64,000 bases of DNA from Psilocybe azurescens (lineage: Eukaryota; Basidiomycota; Agaricomycetes; Agaricales; Agrocybaceae). The notes beneath the pieces were generated by a model, which saw only the letters and a list, made by a program, of their open reading frames with translations, was not told the DNA's origin and made no database searches. Shown here one piece after another: positions 22,746-34,773 of the stretch. Position numbers and translations under genes: made by a program. Location: NCBI GenBank assembly GCA_023853785.1, contig JAJIRX010000651.1, positions 1 to 64,000 on the forward strand. The letters run 5' to 3'. How positions within the stretch are numbered: the first letter of the stretch is position 1; the number at the start of each line of letters is the position of its first letter.

Positions 22746-24082
22746 CAGTGTTGTCATTGACCCAGTCAGACCTGGTCAGTCAATGGGTTAGTCAAAAAAG
22801 GGAGAAGTCAATATTTTGGGTCAGACCCAGTCAATAAAATTTGTGGGATACTGTATGTGACTCTGAAGTTGGCCATTTCAAGTTGCACATAAAATAGCAC
22901 CAGAGTGAGAGGTCCTGAGGTAATAAAAAAAAATCCTGGCTGGTACAAATATGTCTCAAGGTATTCAGTTTGAAGTTTCATAATTTTAGTCCATTGAAAA
23001 AGTCCTCAGTGAATATTTTCATCCTGATGACCTAAAATGAAGCTTGACAGAGAACTTGTCCAGCCCCGATTTCAATTCAAATCTTGTTTGGTTCATTACA
23101 TTTTGAACTGATATCTTAAAATAGAACACTGACAATTTTGGTCTTGTAGAATAATATGCCTGTATCTCAGATGATAAAGAACAGAAAAATCTGAAACTTG
23201 GTGATTGATATTAGCTTAATATTCTAATAATTTTCTCTGACTTTTGTTAATTTTAACTTGGATTTGACTATGTTATTCTTTCTGACCTCTGTGTAGAGGA
23301 AATATGGTGTTTTTAGTAATACCTGCCTATAGCTCAAGCAAATTTACAAATAAAATTTGTGCCAGTGCTGTATACAAGACAGAATGGTCTACCCATAATT
23401 AACTGACCAGAATCTTTGAAGCCCTATTAATTATCACCTCAAAATTGCCTAGTTGCAAGGTGTAGGTGAGATCTGTTGTTTGAGAATGAAGTGCTGGATG
23501 GTCAGATATTTTCAGACAAATTTTTAGTGATGGCAGGAATATTTCATAATTCCATGCCTGAGCCATCATTGTCAGAGTGTTTATATCTAATTTTTTTTGG
23601 TGAGGGGGATTGGCGATTCTGGCTCTGGGTGGATGGCTATTTTGGGGTGTCACTTTTGAACAAGGAAACAGTGACATATGTATGATGAAACTAAGGCAGT
23701 CCTTGCCTCATAACCATAATTCAAGCCACAATTTCAATTTTATTCTTAGCCAAAGCTATAGAGCTAATAAAATGCTATCTAACAGTACCAAGTTTGATAA
23801 ATTTCATCCACTACATGATACTCCAGGAAATAATTGGCCAAGTTCAGGGTCAGGTATAGTACCGGCTATGGGTTACAAAGTGAGGAACAATAAGAATGAG
23901 TAAATTAATATTCAAAGGTCTGTGTTATCAACTGAATAAGCAGGCTAAAAGTTGCATTTAGACTAAGAATAATATAATCAAAATATAGTGGTGGCATGAC
24001 TTCAACCCCTTGACCTTTATTGACCTGACCGATTGACTTGACCTAAATTATTGACCAAGTCAATCAGGTCAAGACAACACTG
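22746..24082. mobile_element. Element E9: 1337-bp hAT-like non-autonomous element
   Basis: It starts CAGTGTTGTCATTGACCCAG and ends (reverse complement) CAGTGTTGTCTTGACCTGAT. It is flanked by a perfect 8-bp target duplication AATACACA at 22738-22745 and 24083-24090. CA(G)TG termini with 8-bp duplications fit the hAT superfamily; KDZ/Zisupton elements also make 8-bp duplications. The first ~110 and last ~90 bp are filled with TTGACC/GGTCAA words in both orientations (22760-22850, 24010-24075), the subterminal-palindrome architecture also seen in E0-E8. No transposase was found; a 92-codon minus frame at 23399-23677 is unrecognised. Confidence 0.85.
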
Positions 24083-24306
24083 AATACACAGAGAATGTCA
24101 AACCACTTGGAACTTTGGCAGGTCAGTCATGTTCTCTTAATGTATTCCCATCATACTCACAGACAGCTGATGTACCCTCACACACCACAAGCTCTGCTAA
24201 CACCATCACTATTTCTCATCTTCCTGTGATTGTAGTCTCCATTGCCACAGCAGCTGTCAACTTACAAAAGTATCAGGCAGATTATTGATTGGATTTGTCA
24301 TTGGTA

Positions 24307-24720
24307 GGGAACTGCACGGGTTACCCATAAATTTTCATGGGTTTTTATGCAATTAGCTTGTAGAGACAAATTTTACCTTTTTTTTTGCAAATTTTTTGTG
24401 CAAATCGGTGCGGAATCGAGTGAGCTATACTCCTACCAAGTTTGAGCCAAAAGCAACGCAAACTGATACCGTGACATCACGATTTCCGAGCTGCAATCAC
24501 CTAATTTGGCGAATTTCCAAATTTGGCATACCCGCCATCAATGTTGAGCTCATTGCATGACCAGGGCTGGACCTCAGTGCCCCAAACTTGCAGAGGGCAT
24601 AACTTTGTGAGTTCTCAACCGATTTGCATGAAATAAATTGTAAAAATTGGATAAAATTTGTGTCTATTTGATTAACATTAAAAACCTGTCATTTACTCGC
24701 GCGTAACCCGTGCAGTTTCC
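24307..24720. mobile_element. 414-bp MITE flanked by TA
   Basis: Left end GGGAACTGCACGGGTTACCC, right end (reverse complement) GGAAACTGCACGGGTTACGC. TA dinucleotides flank both sides (24305-24306, 24721-24722), as expected for a Tc1/mariner-type insertion. There is no coding capacity. Confidence 0.75.
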
Positions 24721-24789
24721 TAACTACTAAACTACAGTAAAGCTGAAAAGCTAAGCATATACACTATGTAAGACTACATACCAACACAA

Positions 24790-24980
24790 TTAACAACAAA
24801 CCAAAAGAAAGATCATGCAGAAAAACAAGTAAACATACCCCAAGGACAATGGGGAGACAGCAATGATATGGAAAGAAAAGAGAAGGAAAGAAAGGGGTTT
24901 TCCCACAGGCATTGCTATAGCCCTGTGCCACAAAAGAAACACAGAAGTAACCGAGCAAACAAAGTGCGAATATCACATGC
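24790..24980 (-). repeat. Dispersed repeat S, copy 1
   Basis: The reverse complement shares GCTCGGTTACTTCTG, GGCACAGGGCTATA and CTTTCTTTCCTTCTCT-type words in the same order with 51310-51450. The element type is not identified. Confidence 0.6.
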
Positions 24981-25069
24981 AAAGTATAACCAAAAGGGTG
25001 AGCTTATGATTATGATGACATGTTTTAAATTACAAATTCACATGGTTATGTTACAAGGTCACATCACAT

Positions 25070-25482
25070 TGTTGAAGATCACGTTGGTGATCACAGGAGT
25101 TGTGACGCCGTTGAATCCTGGTTAAAGAACAAGTCTTTACTTATGTAAAGAACTCGTAATCGTCCTGACACACGGAAATAGGGAATAGAATGAAACTGAG
25201 CACTGAATAGACAGGTGTAAGTATTCATTGTTCACTGGGGGAAATTGGTATCTACTACAGCCTGTATTTATACTGTAAGGAAGAGGTCTAGAACTTAAGT
25301 AAAAGGGTTTGTGGCTAAGGAGAATAAATAAGGTATCTAAGGGAGTGTTTCAGGGATAATGGACAAGGGAAGAAAAAGGGACGAAGTCGTGTATCAGTCG
25401 ACGGAATGGAATGTAGTCGAAATGTGAAGATAAGATAAAACGATAGATAATCAATGAGTAAGGAAAATACCGGATCGTCACA
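25070..25482 (-). mobile_element. Probable solo LTR
   Basis: On the minus strand it runs from TGTGACGATCCGG to GATCTTCAACA, about 413 bp with TG...CA ends. It contains a TATA-like TATAAATACAGG at about 25264-25276 followed by a pyrimidine-rich stretch, and an internal palindrome GATCACGTTGGTGATC. A CACAT word flanks both sides, but its register does not fit the TG...CA ends exactly. No second LTR or internal region is present. Confidence 0.4.
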
Positions 25483-25560
25483 TTGTGGTTACTAAGCAAA
25501 TTCAACCAAACTCTCATTCCGATTTTCACCTGCTTCACAACATTGTGTTCCTTTTCTCAT
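25483..25560 (+). repeat. Dispersed repeat R, copy 2 (short)
   Basis: Shares ACTAAGCAAATTCAACCA and CCGATTTTCACCTGC with 49385-49440 and, inverted, with 17785-17885. Confidence 0.55.
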
Positions 25561-26550
25561 GCATGTCACAGTCAGCCTCAACCTTCCGACTGAAGATTCC
25601 AGAACTTCAGCACCTTACGCTGAGTCTACGGGTAAGAATTTAAGGTCTTTTTTTGCTTTCATATCACTGGCGCGACTGGAATCATCATTTACAATGTCTT
25701 ATCTCCCTTGCAACTTGTCTGCCTGCCAACCAACTGTACTAGTCCCAGGAGCATCTCTCCCATTTAGAAAGTACTGCCATCAGTAACACTGCAGGCAAAC
25801 CTTAGGGTGTATAATCATCATAGCCTTAAAAGCTATGGTGACATTATCACTTCTGACACTGCTGGCAACAGATTATTAAGGCAACCAAAAATGATTGAAA
25901 ATTTTAATTAAATGTGTTTGTGTTTTTTCAACCATTTTCCTGATCATAAAATGTATATAAAAGTCTTTCTTGTTGGCATCTATAAATGCCTGTTAAAGGT
26001 AACCTTTATGTCCTAATTTTAGTGGCAAACAGACTTTACATTTATATGTAATTTTGACTATATGGATTTGACCAACATGCTCAGTTTGTTCTCTATTGTC
26101 TTGTGCAACAATTGAAGAATGTTTTGGAACAAAAATTTCTTAATATGTCCTAAATTTTATGAAAGATTTATCAAACATCAAAATGAATTATTTCTGGAAA
26201 AGTTTTCCAGAGCAGACAATTGTACAAAATTAAAGTATTTATAAAAGAAACAATAAATCATGTACTGAGGCCCTCACTGACAGTAGTGATAAACAGGTGC
26301 ATCTCAGTAGCAGGTTGACAAGAGATTGTCCACAAGGGACTATATAACAATTATGCTGTTAAGAAAAGAGCATTCAAGTCCGGCATTAAGATGAGCAGTT
26401 GCTTTTGCCAAGAAGCTACACCTCTAAGCTTGTTTTGCCAGAAATCTGGGGCCTCAGGTTAGGCAGTACCTTTTACAATGTCAGACAGACAGGCTTGATA
26501 CCATTCTTCATCCCATTCTGTCTAATGTCCAAAATTGAGGCCATTTGCTT
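25561..26550. other. AT-rich intergenic stretch, nothing recognised
   Basis: A few frames of 60-75 codons lack recognisable motifs. No terminal repeats were found. Confidence 0.4.
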
Positions 26551-26555
26551 TCTGA

Positions 26556-29500
26556 TTATTCCAATAAAGAGGCTTCGGCCACCAAGACTTGTGAACTAGT
26601 TGGTTGGGGGCACATTCTGGGGAAGAAGGTCATATTAAAATTAATAAAATTATTAGAATAAAAACAAAAACCTGTGTAGCACTTATGAAGTCCACAGATG
26701 ACATCCATCTCCTTGTCGGTAAGCATATCATCCCCATAGACTGTCCCACCATTGGCTGTGAAGTGGTGGCCAAGATGATGTTCAGTGACTGCAGGCAATG
26801 GGCCAAAGCAGGCAGAATCAATGCCAATATTTTCCTTCACAAGGTGGCTGAGGAGGCCACCAGCAAGTACAGTGTAATACACTTCCTCGAGACATGAGAA
26901 TGTATTTCTTGATTTATAAGCCTGTTACTCAATAAATTCAGAAAAAATTGGATATTAGTTATGTATATACTTTGAACAATAAGACTATGAAAAAAAATAG
27001 GAAGAATACAGTGATTATAGGTTCACATACCCAGTTTAAAAGTGCATCCCATTTGTCACAGATTACAAGTCCTCGACACAACTGTGACATGCCTTTTGGG
27101 GCAGCTCAGGGAAAGCTGCATGTCACACCTAACCAGAGTTTTGATGGCTGTGGTGCATTGCTGTCAACATTGATGTCACTCTCTTGGTGTTGCTCTCACT
27201 GTTGACTGAATTACGACCCCATGTTAGCACAAAATACAACAAAAATTTTTGAGCATAAGGATGAAAGGCATGCAGACATGCAATCCAGTTTTTAGACAGA
27301 AATACCTACCCAAACACCCTACAGATGTGGCTAAGCATTTGGTATGTGCAAAACTTGGCTGAAATTTTTGACAAAATCACCCACTCTTGGTCGTTTTTTG
27401 CTTCCTATTTTTTATAAATTCATACAAATACAGATATATACAGAAAGAATCTTTGTACAGAATATTAGAGTAACAAATGGTCTATATCTTTCAATAATTC
27501 CATTTGTGTTGAGGAACCCTTGTGTCTTGAGGAGGTGTATTACACTGTAATGCAGCTTGCCCACGTTAAGATAACAGGAGTTGTCAGCAGTGCTGTATGT
27601 AGACATCGTAGTCCCTTTTGAGAAAACATACCCTGGAGCATGGATAGGCACAAGACCTTGGTTGGCCTGGAGTTCAACGGAAGGTTGATCATGAAGTGGA
27701 ATTAATGTGTGGAATGACACACCCATTTCCAGGAGGCAGTGTGCAAGTGAAGTTGAAGAGTATTTTTGAGGACTGAGCAGAAGACGGAACACCTTGACTG
27801 TGTCTGTAGCAGTTTTCAGAGCAATTGTCCAGGGAATCTTCAGTTCAAGACAGCTTCTCTGAAAAACAAAAGATTGCCAACCTTCTCAAAGAGAAGCCTC
27901 AAAGCTATAACATCAAGAGCAATGGAACACTGACTTTTGAGATTGTAGATGGCAGGTGGTGGGCCATTGGTTGTTTGGAGGCCCTGAAGAAACTCAAAAC
28001 ATGATAGGCTAAAGTTGACTGGTGGAGGGTTAAAATCCCTGGCACAAAGCCCCACAGTCTTGACAAAATTATTCCACCTTGCCTTGTCAGGGGTAGAGGG
28101 ATTTGGAGGAACAGCAATAAGGGGCTGATAGCTATAGTGAGCCAAAAGGTATGCAATGATGTCCACCGTTTGGGAGGGAATAAGATCAAGTCTGTTTTTG
28201 CTCTTGTTCAACAGGGACACTGGTAACGGGACGACACCTGCATATGTATAGATGCGTTGAGCAACAAATTCCTTGACTCTTTTCTGCTGAGAATCCAGAG
28301 ACTTGTCCTTGTTATAAGAATGGGGGCAGCTGGAATGCCCTCATTATAAAAGCCCAAGTCAACCTCCTTGCAAGCAAGTTCTTTCGGAGTTGCAAAGTAT
28401 TTACAAGGATCCCATACATTTTGGACAGAGATGTAGCGAGCTTGAGACCCCAGATGATCATCAATTCTGTTGGCACATTTGCTTTTAAGACCCTAGTGTG
28501 GACAAGGCATATGTCATCTTCATCGCTCCAATCCCAAACAAAAACTTCTGCTAAAACAGTAGGAGGGTTCCTTTCTCGATTCAGATGCACTTCCCTCTCC
28601 TTCAGCGTCTCATTTGCAAGTCTTCAATTGTTGATGAACTTTCAGGCAGCAAAGAAAGATTCCCATGGCTTGGAGGCAAGATATGGGTGTCTTAGGCCTT
28701 ATTGAATTCCAAGTCTTCAAGAATAGCAGATTTGGAGCAAGAAAGACTGGGTGGGGACAGCAGTTGCTCCTCCAAGGCAACAGAGAGTGGAGATGGCAGA
28801 GAAGGTGGAGATGGAGACCTATAAATCATGGCTGTCACATTCTGAAGGTGTTCTGAAGGGGGTTGAAGATAGCTGAAAGTGGGGTGATATACATATCTGA
28901 TTTTGCTCAACTTTTGACCAACAATACCACACAGGTACATCCCAAACGCAAAGCCATTTTGTAAGGTCAGCACATTGGCCACCTTTGCTATTGAGATCAA
29001 CAAATGCTCTGGTGCAATGGGTTGGCTTCCAGAATGTGTCCATTATGACATTATAAAGCTTGCTGAGCCACAGCTGATCTACTTTTTCTGAGGCAAGGAA
29101 GTTGAACCACTCTGGGACCTTCAGGGGTTGGGTACTCCTTCAATGCAGGCAATATAGAATGACAACAAGCCGATCCAAATGATGAACCAATCATGTGCAC
29201 ATCCAATTCAATAGTGTGCACCACAAGCGGTATAAAACACTTGATCAAAGCTGAGGAGAGAGGGCGAAGGGGAGGAAATATGGTTTTAGCAAATGACAGA
29301 ATTTTCCTTTAGGAGATAGATGGTAACAATTAAAATGTCTTCCAGATAGTGCCACACTGAGGATTTTGATTGTGAGAGCTGGTACCCTGTACCCCAAGAT
29401 GTGTCAACTTCATGAATGTTGTTAAGATAGTTGTGAAGATGGCCAAATGCATATCCTTTGAATGTCAGAATATTGGGGATGAAGCTCAAAAATCCATAGG

Positions 29501-29684
29501 CATCGGTCCACCATTCAGGATTGTGATGCCAGTTGAGAGATGCAGCTCCAATGCTGAATGGATATGATCTCTTCTGATCTGGGACAGAAACGTGGCATGA
29601 GCAGTTAGGTGAATAATAAATATCTCCATCACTGATGAAGGCCCTGCCCTTGGAATGGTCCAAATATGAAGATTGTTGAGACAT
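26556..29684 (-). pseudogene. Relic of a large uncharacterised agaricomycete protein
   Basis: A run of minus-strand segments reads in order: SYLDHSKGRAFISDGDIYYS...WWTDAYGFLSFIPNILTFKG (29684-29290), FNFLASEKVDQLWLSKLYNV...DLTKWLCVWDVPVWYCW (29110-28900), LQPPSEHLQNVTAMIY, LNRERNPPTVLAEVFVWDWS (28590-28520), LDLIPSQTVDIIAYLLAHYS (28190-28130), FNPPPVNFSLSCFEFLQGL, FRLLLSPQKYSSTSLAHCLL (27790-27730) and DDMLTDKEMDVICGLHKCYT (26725-26660). I recall large fungal proteins with NPPTxxAEVFxWxWSD and DEELDLICGVY-like motifs, all of unknown function. That match is from memory. Introns with GT-AG ends separate some pieces. Frame changes (for example near 28910, 27840 and 27615) make it a pseudogene or an indel-damaged gene. 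Confidence 0.5.
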
Positions 29685-29929
29685 TGGTCTTTAAAACTTA
29701 AGATCAGCCTAAGAACTTGATGTATGATGGAAGGTCTGAAAAAACACTCACAAAGTTGAAGTTATGCTGTTTCAGAGCCCGATTCAATTGAGAGCTGGCT
29801 GTATTGCAAGCTGAGGAATAGAAGAAATGCAGCTGTTTCAGAGCCTGATTCAATCAAGAGCTGGCCATATCACAAGCTGAGGGATAGAAGAAATGCAGGC
29901 AAGCTAAATCACGATTTGGACACCCAAAT

Positions 29930-30835
29930 AATAGCCAAAAGTCAAGGTTCAAACAGAAGGAATAGCATGTTTTGGGCACCCACAACACACTTTGACAATT
30001 TGACGATGAAGGTGGGAGTTGAGAGGAAGAGGAATAGTGTGTTTTGGACACCCACAACATGCTTTGACAATTTGACAGTGAAGGTGGGAGTTGAGAGGAA
30101 TGAGTTTGTTTAAGTGTGTTTGTTTGAGTTTGATCAAAGCTTTTGCCACACACGCACAAGCATGCTCATGGAATCGAGAACACATCACACAATCACTTGA
30201 TCAAAGCGTTGTCACACAAGCACAAATGCTAAGATATGGGCAATCCATATCATCTTATGTCAGGTGATGTGACACGGTCATGACTGCTAAGCTAAGACCC
30301 ATCAATGGCCATTTATCTACTTTAAGTAAATCACGTGTTTAGGACAATCCTTCTTTGCTCAACACCTTTAAATTGAGATAGAAATTATAGTACCTTGAAT
30401 ATAAGATTCTACAACCTACAAAAATTCAGAAATAGAATTTAAAATTTATTGTAGGTTCTATATTTATATTTAATGTCTCCTAAGAATTTCTATCTCAATA
30501 TCAACTGTTTTGTCATGCTTTTATCACACTCATCATGCGACATAAGATGACTATGGATTGCCCATATCTTACAGAACGTGATGAGCATGTTTGGTTTAAA
30601 GGGAGAACCAAACATATGGTGTGACTTCAGTGCAATCAATGTTTGATCAACAACCCATCTTCTTGCCACAGTGTGTCCTGGGTGTCCAGACCACACCACA
30701 GTGAGGTTATCCATACTGAGGTTGTGCTGTGGGTGTCCAAAGCACAACCTGCTCGACCATCCACCACTTGTGCTTATTGTGTTCTGGGTGTCTAGACCAC
30801 ACCACGCTGAGATTGTCCATGCTGTCTCTGGTATT
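29930..30835. mobile_element. Foldback-type element with nested inverted arms
   Basis: Three pairs of imperfect inverted segments are centred near 30430. The outer pair is 29945-30110 against 30660-30830, both built from GGGTGTCC.AA/GACCACA words that are also tandemly doubled. A middle pair 30229-30275 against 30533-30572 shares GATATGGGCAATCCAT. An inner pair 30365-30415 against 30445-30500 shares TTGAGATAGAAAT and TGTAGGTT. A related piece with TGATCAAAGC and GGGCACCCA words is at 36320-36440. No coding region. Exact ends and target duplication were not found. Confidence 0.55.
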
Positions 30836-31288
30836 TACTTTTTTTGTTGCTATCGTGGTCAACCAACAATTCAAATATTCTCTAGGTATATACAAATTTC
30901 TTTGCTTATTGTTGTTATCTAATTGTCCATCATGATTGCTGGTAGAGCTATAGTGGGTTTTGATTGGAGGTCAATTTTAGTACTCTCACTCAGGCCAGCA
31001 TACCAAGTCACATCATAGAAGTTCTCTGGCAATCCTGGAATTGCCCTCAAGCAGCTAATGATCCCCCCCATTCTTATACACTGTCTAGCTGGGTTCTCTG
31101 GCACAGGATTGCCCAGCCCAGTCCTCTTGTTCATATCATGGTCAATGATTGTCAGGTATGGAATCAATGCAGTGCTGTGACACTGTCAGATCCTGATTGT
31201 GAATTTGCATTCTTCAGGTCCACTCTCATCAGAAGACATGCCATCCATGGTCAGCATGTGTGCTACTTGGTACAGAAACTCACAAGCA

Positions 31289-31430
31289 GAATCTGCTCCT
31301 CCCTTTGATTGTCATTGGCGATTTTGAGTCAGTTACTCAACAACTAGAATTGCATAAATCTGCTCCTCCCTTTTGATTGTCATTGGCGATTTTGAGTCAG
31401 TTACTCAACAACTAGAATTGCATAAATCTC
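31289..31430. repeat. Recent tandem duplication of about 70 bp
   Basis: ATCTGCTCCTCCCTTT(T)GATTG...GAATTGCATAA occurs twice head-to-tail with one base difference in the T run. It lies within an intron or exon edge of the surrounding relic. Confidence 0.9.
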
Positions 31431-33753
31431 CCAAAATATAGAAAATTGAGAAACAAACCCACCCCATGGCATTGTGTGTCCCAGCATGACCTTGCCTTCT
31501 TGTTTTTTTTTTGATTTTTTCCACCCATTTGTGAGTCTGCACTTCATCTTCTCCCTCTTTTGGCTTTGCGTTCTTTACAAGTGCCTTGAGGATTGTGAAA
31601 CATTGTTTAACAGCAGCATAAGTAACTGGCTGTTCTTTGGACTGAAAGCTATGTTTCAACAAGAAGAACTGCATGAACTGGTTGACCAGCTCCTTGTTCT
31701 ATGGATGATTGTGTTTGACTTCAAAGCAGAAATTCAGCGGAGCTAGGCTTGGATGGCTGACTGGATTTTCATCAATTGCAAATTTTTGATGACATTCAGA
31801 AGAGGTGGTTTGATGCCTAGGATCTGGTCATCCTTCTTGATTCCAATAAGTGAATTCATGTGGAGCTGAACTGCTTTTTAGATAGATATGCATGGTGGGT
31901 TAGCCCACATTAAGATTTGAATGTGTCATGAACTTACCCTAATTATCTTAGATGGAGTGTTAGAGGCTTTTGTAGCCAGTTATTTCACCAGTGCTGAAGC
32001 ATGTTCTGTCTTCTGGCTGGTATCCTTGGTGCACTTGGCAATGCACCCATGGTTGCCAAGACCAAAAGAACTGTTTTTGTGATTTCCTCGACTTGCACAA
32101 TGTCAATATTGCTGCCAGTAATTTGTTGTTCTGGACTGTTGGAGGTAGATGGTGCTGCAGGCTCATTGTCACCATAGACAGCTTTCAGCCAGGGCTGCCC
32201 CACCCTGTGGACATTTGAATCTATACAGTGGTAGGACACAATGAGGAAACCCTTCATCATCCTTTCAATGCATCAGCATGACTATAAAATTAGGAACTGG
32301 GTGACTCACCTCGTTGTTGTTGTGGTTGGATACAACATGGTCAAACTTTTCCCCCAAGCTTTCATCAGCAACAGGAGTGCAAGCCTTGCCCTTGTCTTTG
32401 GAAGGGCTTTGCAGGTTTTCACCCATCATTGTGTTATTGTCTCCTTGCCGACCCTCTCCAGACACTAGATGAGACTGTCCACTACTGGAGGCAGTATTAT
32501 GCATGCCAAACATTGGAGTGGGAGTAAGTGTGATTTGGGGTGCTGCTGTGGTGGATATGACTTGTGGTACTGTGGTTGTGCACTCTATTGGAGCAGGAGG
32601 CTGACCTTGTGGATGATTGTCCATATCTACATCACCTCCTTCCTGATGACTATGGCTAGATACCTGAGGAAGTTGCCCACTGGTTGACAGGATGACACCC
32701 TCCATAGTAGGAGTGGGGAATGGTAATCCTAGATTCATCTACGTAAGTTTGTGTTTTAAATATTTTGGAATATGAAGCCTTAAATACCTGATGGTGCCTT
32801 TACAGCAGCATGTGCATGTTCTTCAAGCTGTCTCTGTTCCCTTTCAAATACACATAGCTTCTTATTATATTCACAATTTTGCTTCTCCTCTAACTCCTGC
32901 CATTCCAGACGTTCCCTCTCTAACCATGCTTCTGTCACTTTCAACCTGTCAGCACTCTCCTGATTTACCTGATGTTTGTGAAATTGCTTCTCTTCTATCT
33001 TCCTGTGTTCTTTGTGTTCTTTTTGAGCTGCGCTTCTGTTGCTTCCAACTTAGCAGCATACTCTTTGTTTGACTGCTCCAAGGCCAATAACTGCTCCAAG
33101 ACCTTGTTGAAGCTGTCCTGATGTTTGTTCATCTGTTATATGGTAAGTCTGATATACTCATTGGGCAGCAGTTCAATTACTCACTTTCTCCTTCATCCAG
33201 TGAATTTCCTTGTCCTTCATGTCCAGCATCTGTCTTGTGGTAAAATCACTTTGCTCAATGACCCATGTTTTGATCTATTATGAGGTGAGCCTTGTTAATC
33301 TAACAGCAGAAATGGTTAACTTACACATGGCTTCAGTACCAGTGACTGAGTCAATGGCTGAGGTATTTACTTGTTGGCTCAATGTTTCTGTGAGGGCCAT
33401 TGGTGGATTTCTGCTGAGGAAGCAGTGGGTGTATATTCAAGGTTTGCAAAATGGCTTTGTTGCCTAGGAGAGGATCTACTTGACCTTGTGTTTTATCAAG
33501 GTTTATATCATTTGGATGATATGAGATGTGTTGTTGCTTGCTCTGTGGAGTGATGGGCAGCTCTTGATCTGGCATAGACTGGTTTGGGTTGGTGGCTATA
33601 TCGACAGCCATGGCAGTTTCCACAGGTTGTCCAGGTGGAAATACATCTGGGATAGCCTGACTTGTTCCTGTACTAGAGGGTTCCATTGTTACTGGATTCA
33701 CAGCAGGGAGAATAGTGCCTTGAGCAGGCTCTAAAGGGTGGCTGGTCACGGGT

Positions 33754-34773
33754 GAGAGCTTGTCACTCCTCACATGTTCTGATCAGTTCTGATCAGAAAT
33801 TGAGATTTTCTGATCAGTTCTGATCAGCGACTGAAAAAACTTTTCACCACCCAAATGGCCTGCAATTGCCCAAATTTTTGGCTGAACAGATCAGATCAGA
33901 TCAGATCAGAAAACTCAGAACTGATCAGCCAACTCAGAAACTGAGTCAATTATTTTCAACAAAAAACTGAGCAGTACTACTCAGCTCCAGGTCAGATTAT
34001 CTGTAATAAAATAAATGTCACATACCAGGAATTAAAAGATCTGCACCTAATTTGGTACTGTCTGCAGTATATACAAAAGGAAATCCTTGTTTGAAGTGAG
34101 CATTCAATATTCAAGTAATAAAATTTAAAAAATGCATTCATTAAAAATTGAACCCAGGGCTACAGACAGATCACATAACTTGAACTTTACAGTATTTTGC
34201 ATATTGAACATGCTGACATAATTTTAATATGATGAGATAATTACAAGCATATTGCCCTCAATTTTCTGATCATTTTGATATATAATATGTGGATATATCT
34301 TGAGAGGAAGTGCCAGAATATATTATTGGGTGTTGTAAGAAGGGTATATAATTTATTAAATGTGGAAGATATCACAAAGCATTAATAGTGTAGTTGGTAA
34401 AGCATGTGTAGAATTAGTATATATAAAGCTGTTGGTTCAATCTCTGTTGAGTGCATTTTATAATTTCGCATTTATTACAAATATCCTGTGACTTTAATAG
34501 ATTATGTAAGAGCTTATGTAATGCCGACTAAGCAGAAATATTATGTGATTTCAATAGTGTATTTAAAGCTTATGTAAGACATTATTATGTAATACTGACT
34601 AAGCACAAATATCATGTGACTTCAGCACTTGCAGTTTATTATGTCTGTATATGACAATTTCTGAGTAGATCTGCGCAGAACTGTATAGTTCTGTTCAGAT
34701 CTACTCAGATCTGCTCAGAGTTACTCAGTGCTGAGTAGTGCTGATCAGAGCTTGTGGGGAGTGTAAAGTACTG
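33754..34773. mobile_element. Element E2: 1020-bp hAT-like element with CTGATCAG subterminal words
   Basis: Right terminus (reverse complement) CAGTACTTTACACTCCCCAC; left terminus is the eroded GAGAGCTTGTCACTCCTCAC. Flanking 8-mers TCACGGGT (33746-33753) and TCACAGGT (34774-34781) match at 7 of 8. Removing the element plus one 8-mer restores the reading frame KLIP/VTSHP of the host relic, which proves the insertion boundary. Subterminal zones (33775-33990, 34660-34750) are packed with CTGATCAGA/CTGAGTAG words. The core (34350-34640) is shared with E5. A tRNA-like unit is inside. Confidence 0.85.
34385..34452 (+). ncRNA. tRNA-like Pol III unit in E2
   Basis: TAGTTGGTAAAGC resembles an A box and D arm, and GGTTCAATCTC resembles a B box, about 35 nt apart. 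Only a TTTT run follows. The inverted counterpart is in E5 at 42820-42890 with a better B box. Confidence 0.4.

Noticed and set aside
30964..31308. 114-codon plus-strand frame
   Set aside because: Antisense to the GMSSDES/GLPENFYD exon of the minus-strand relic.
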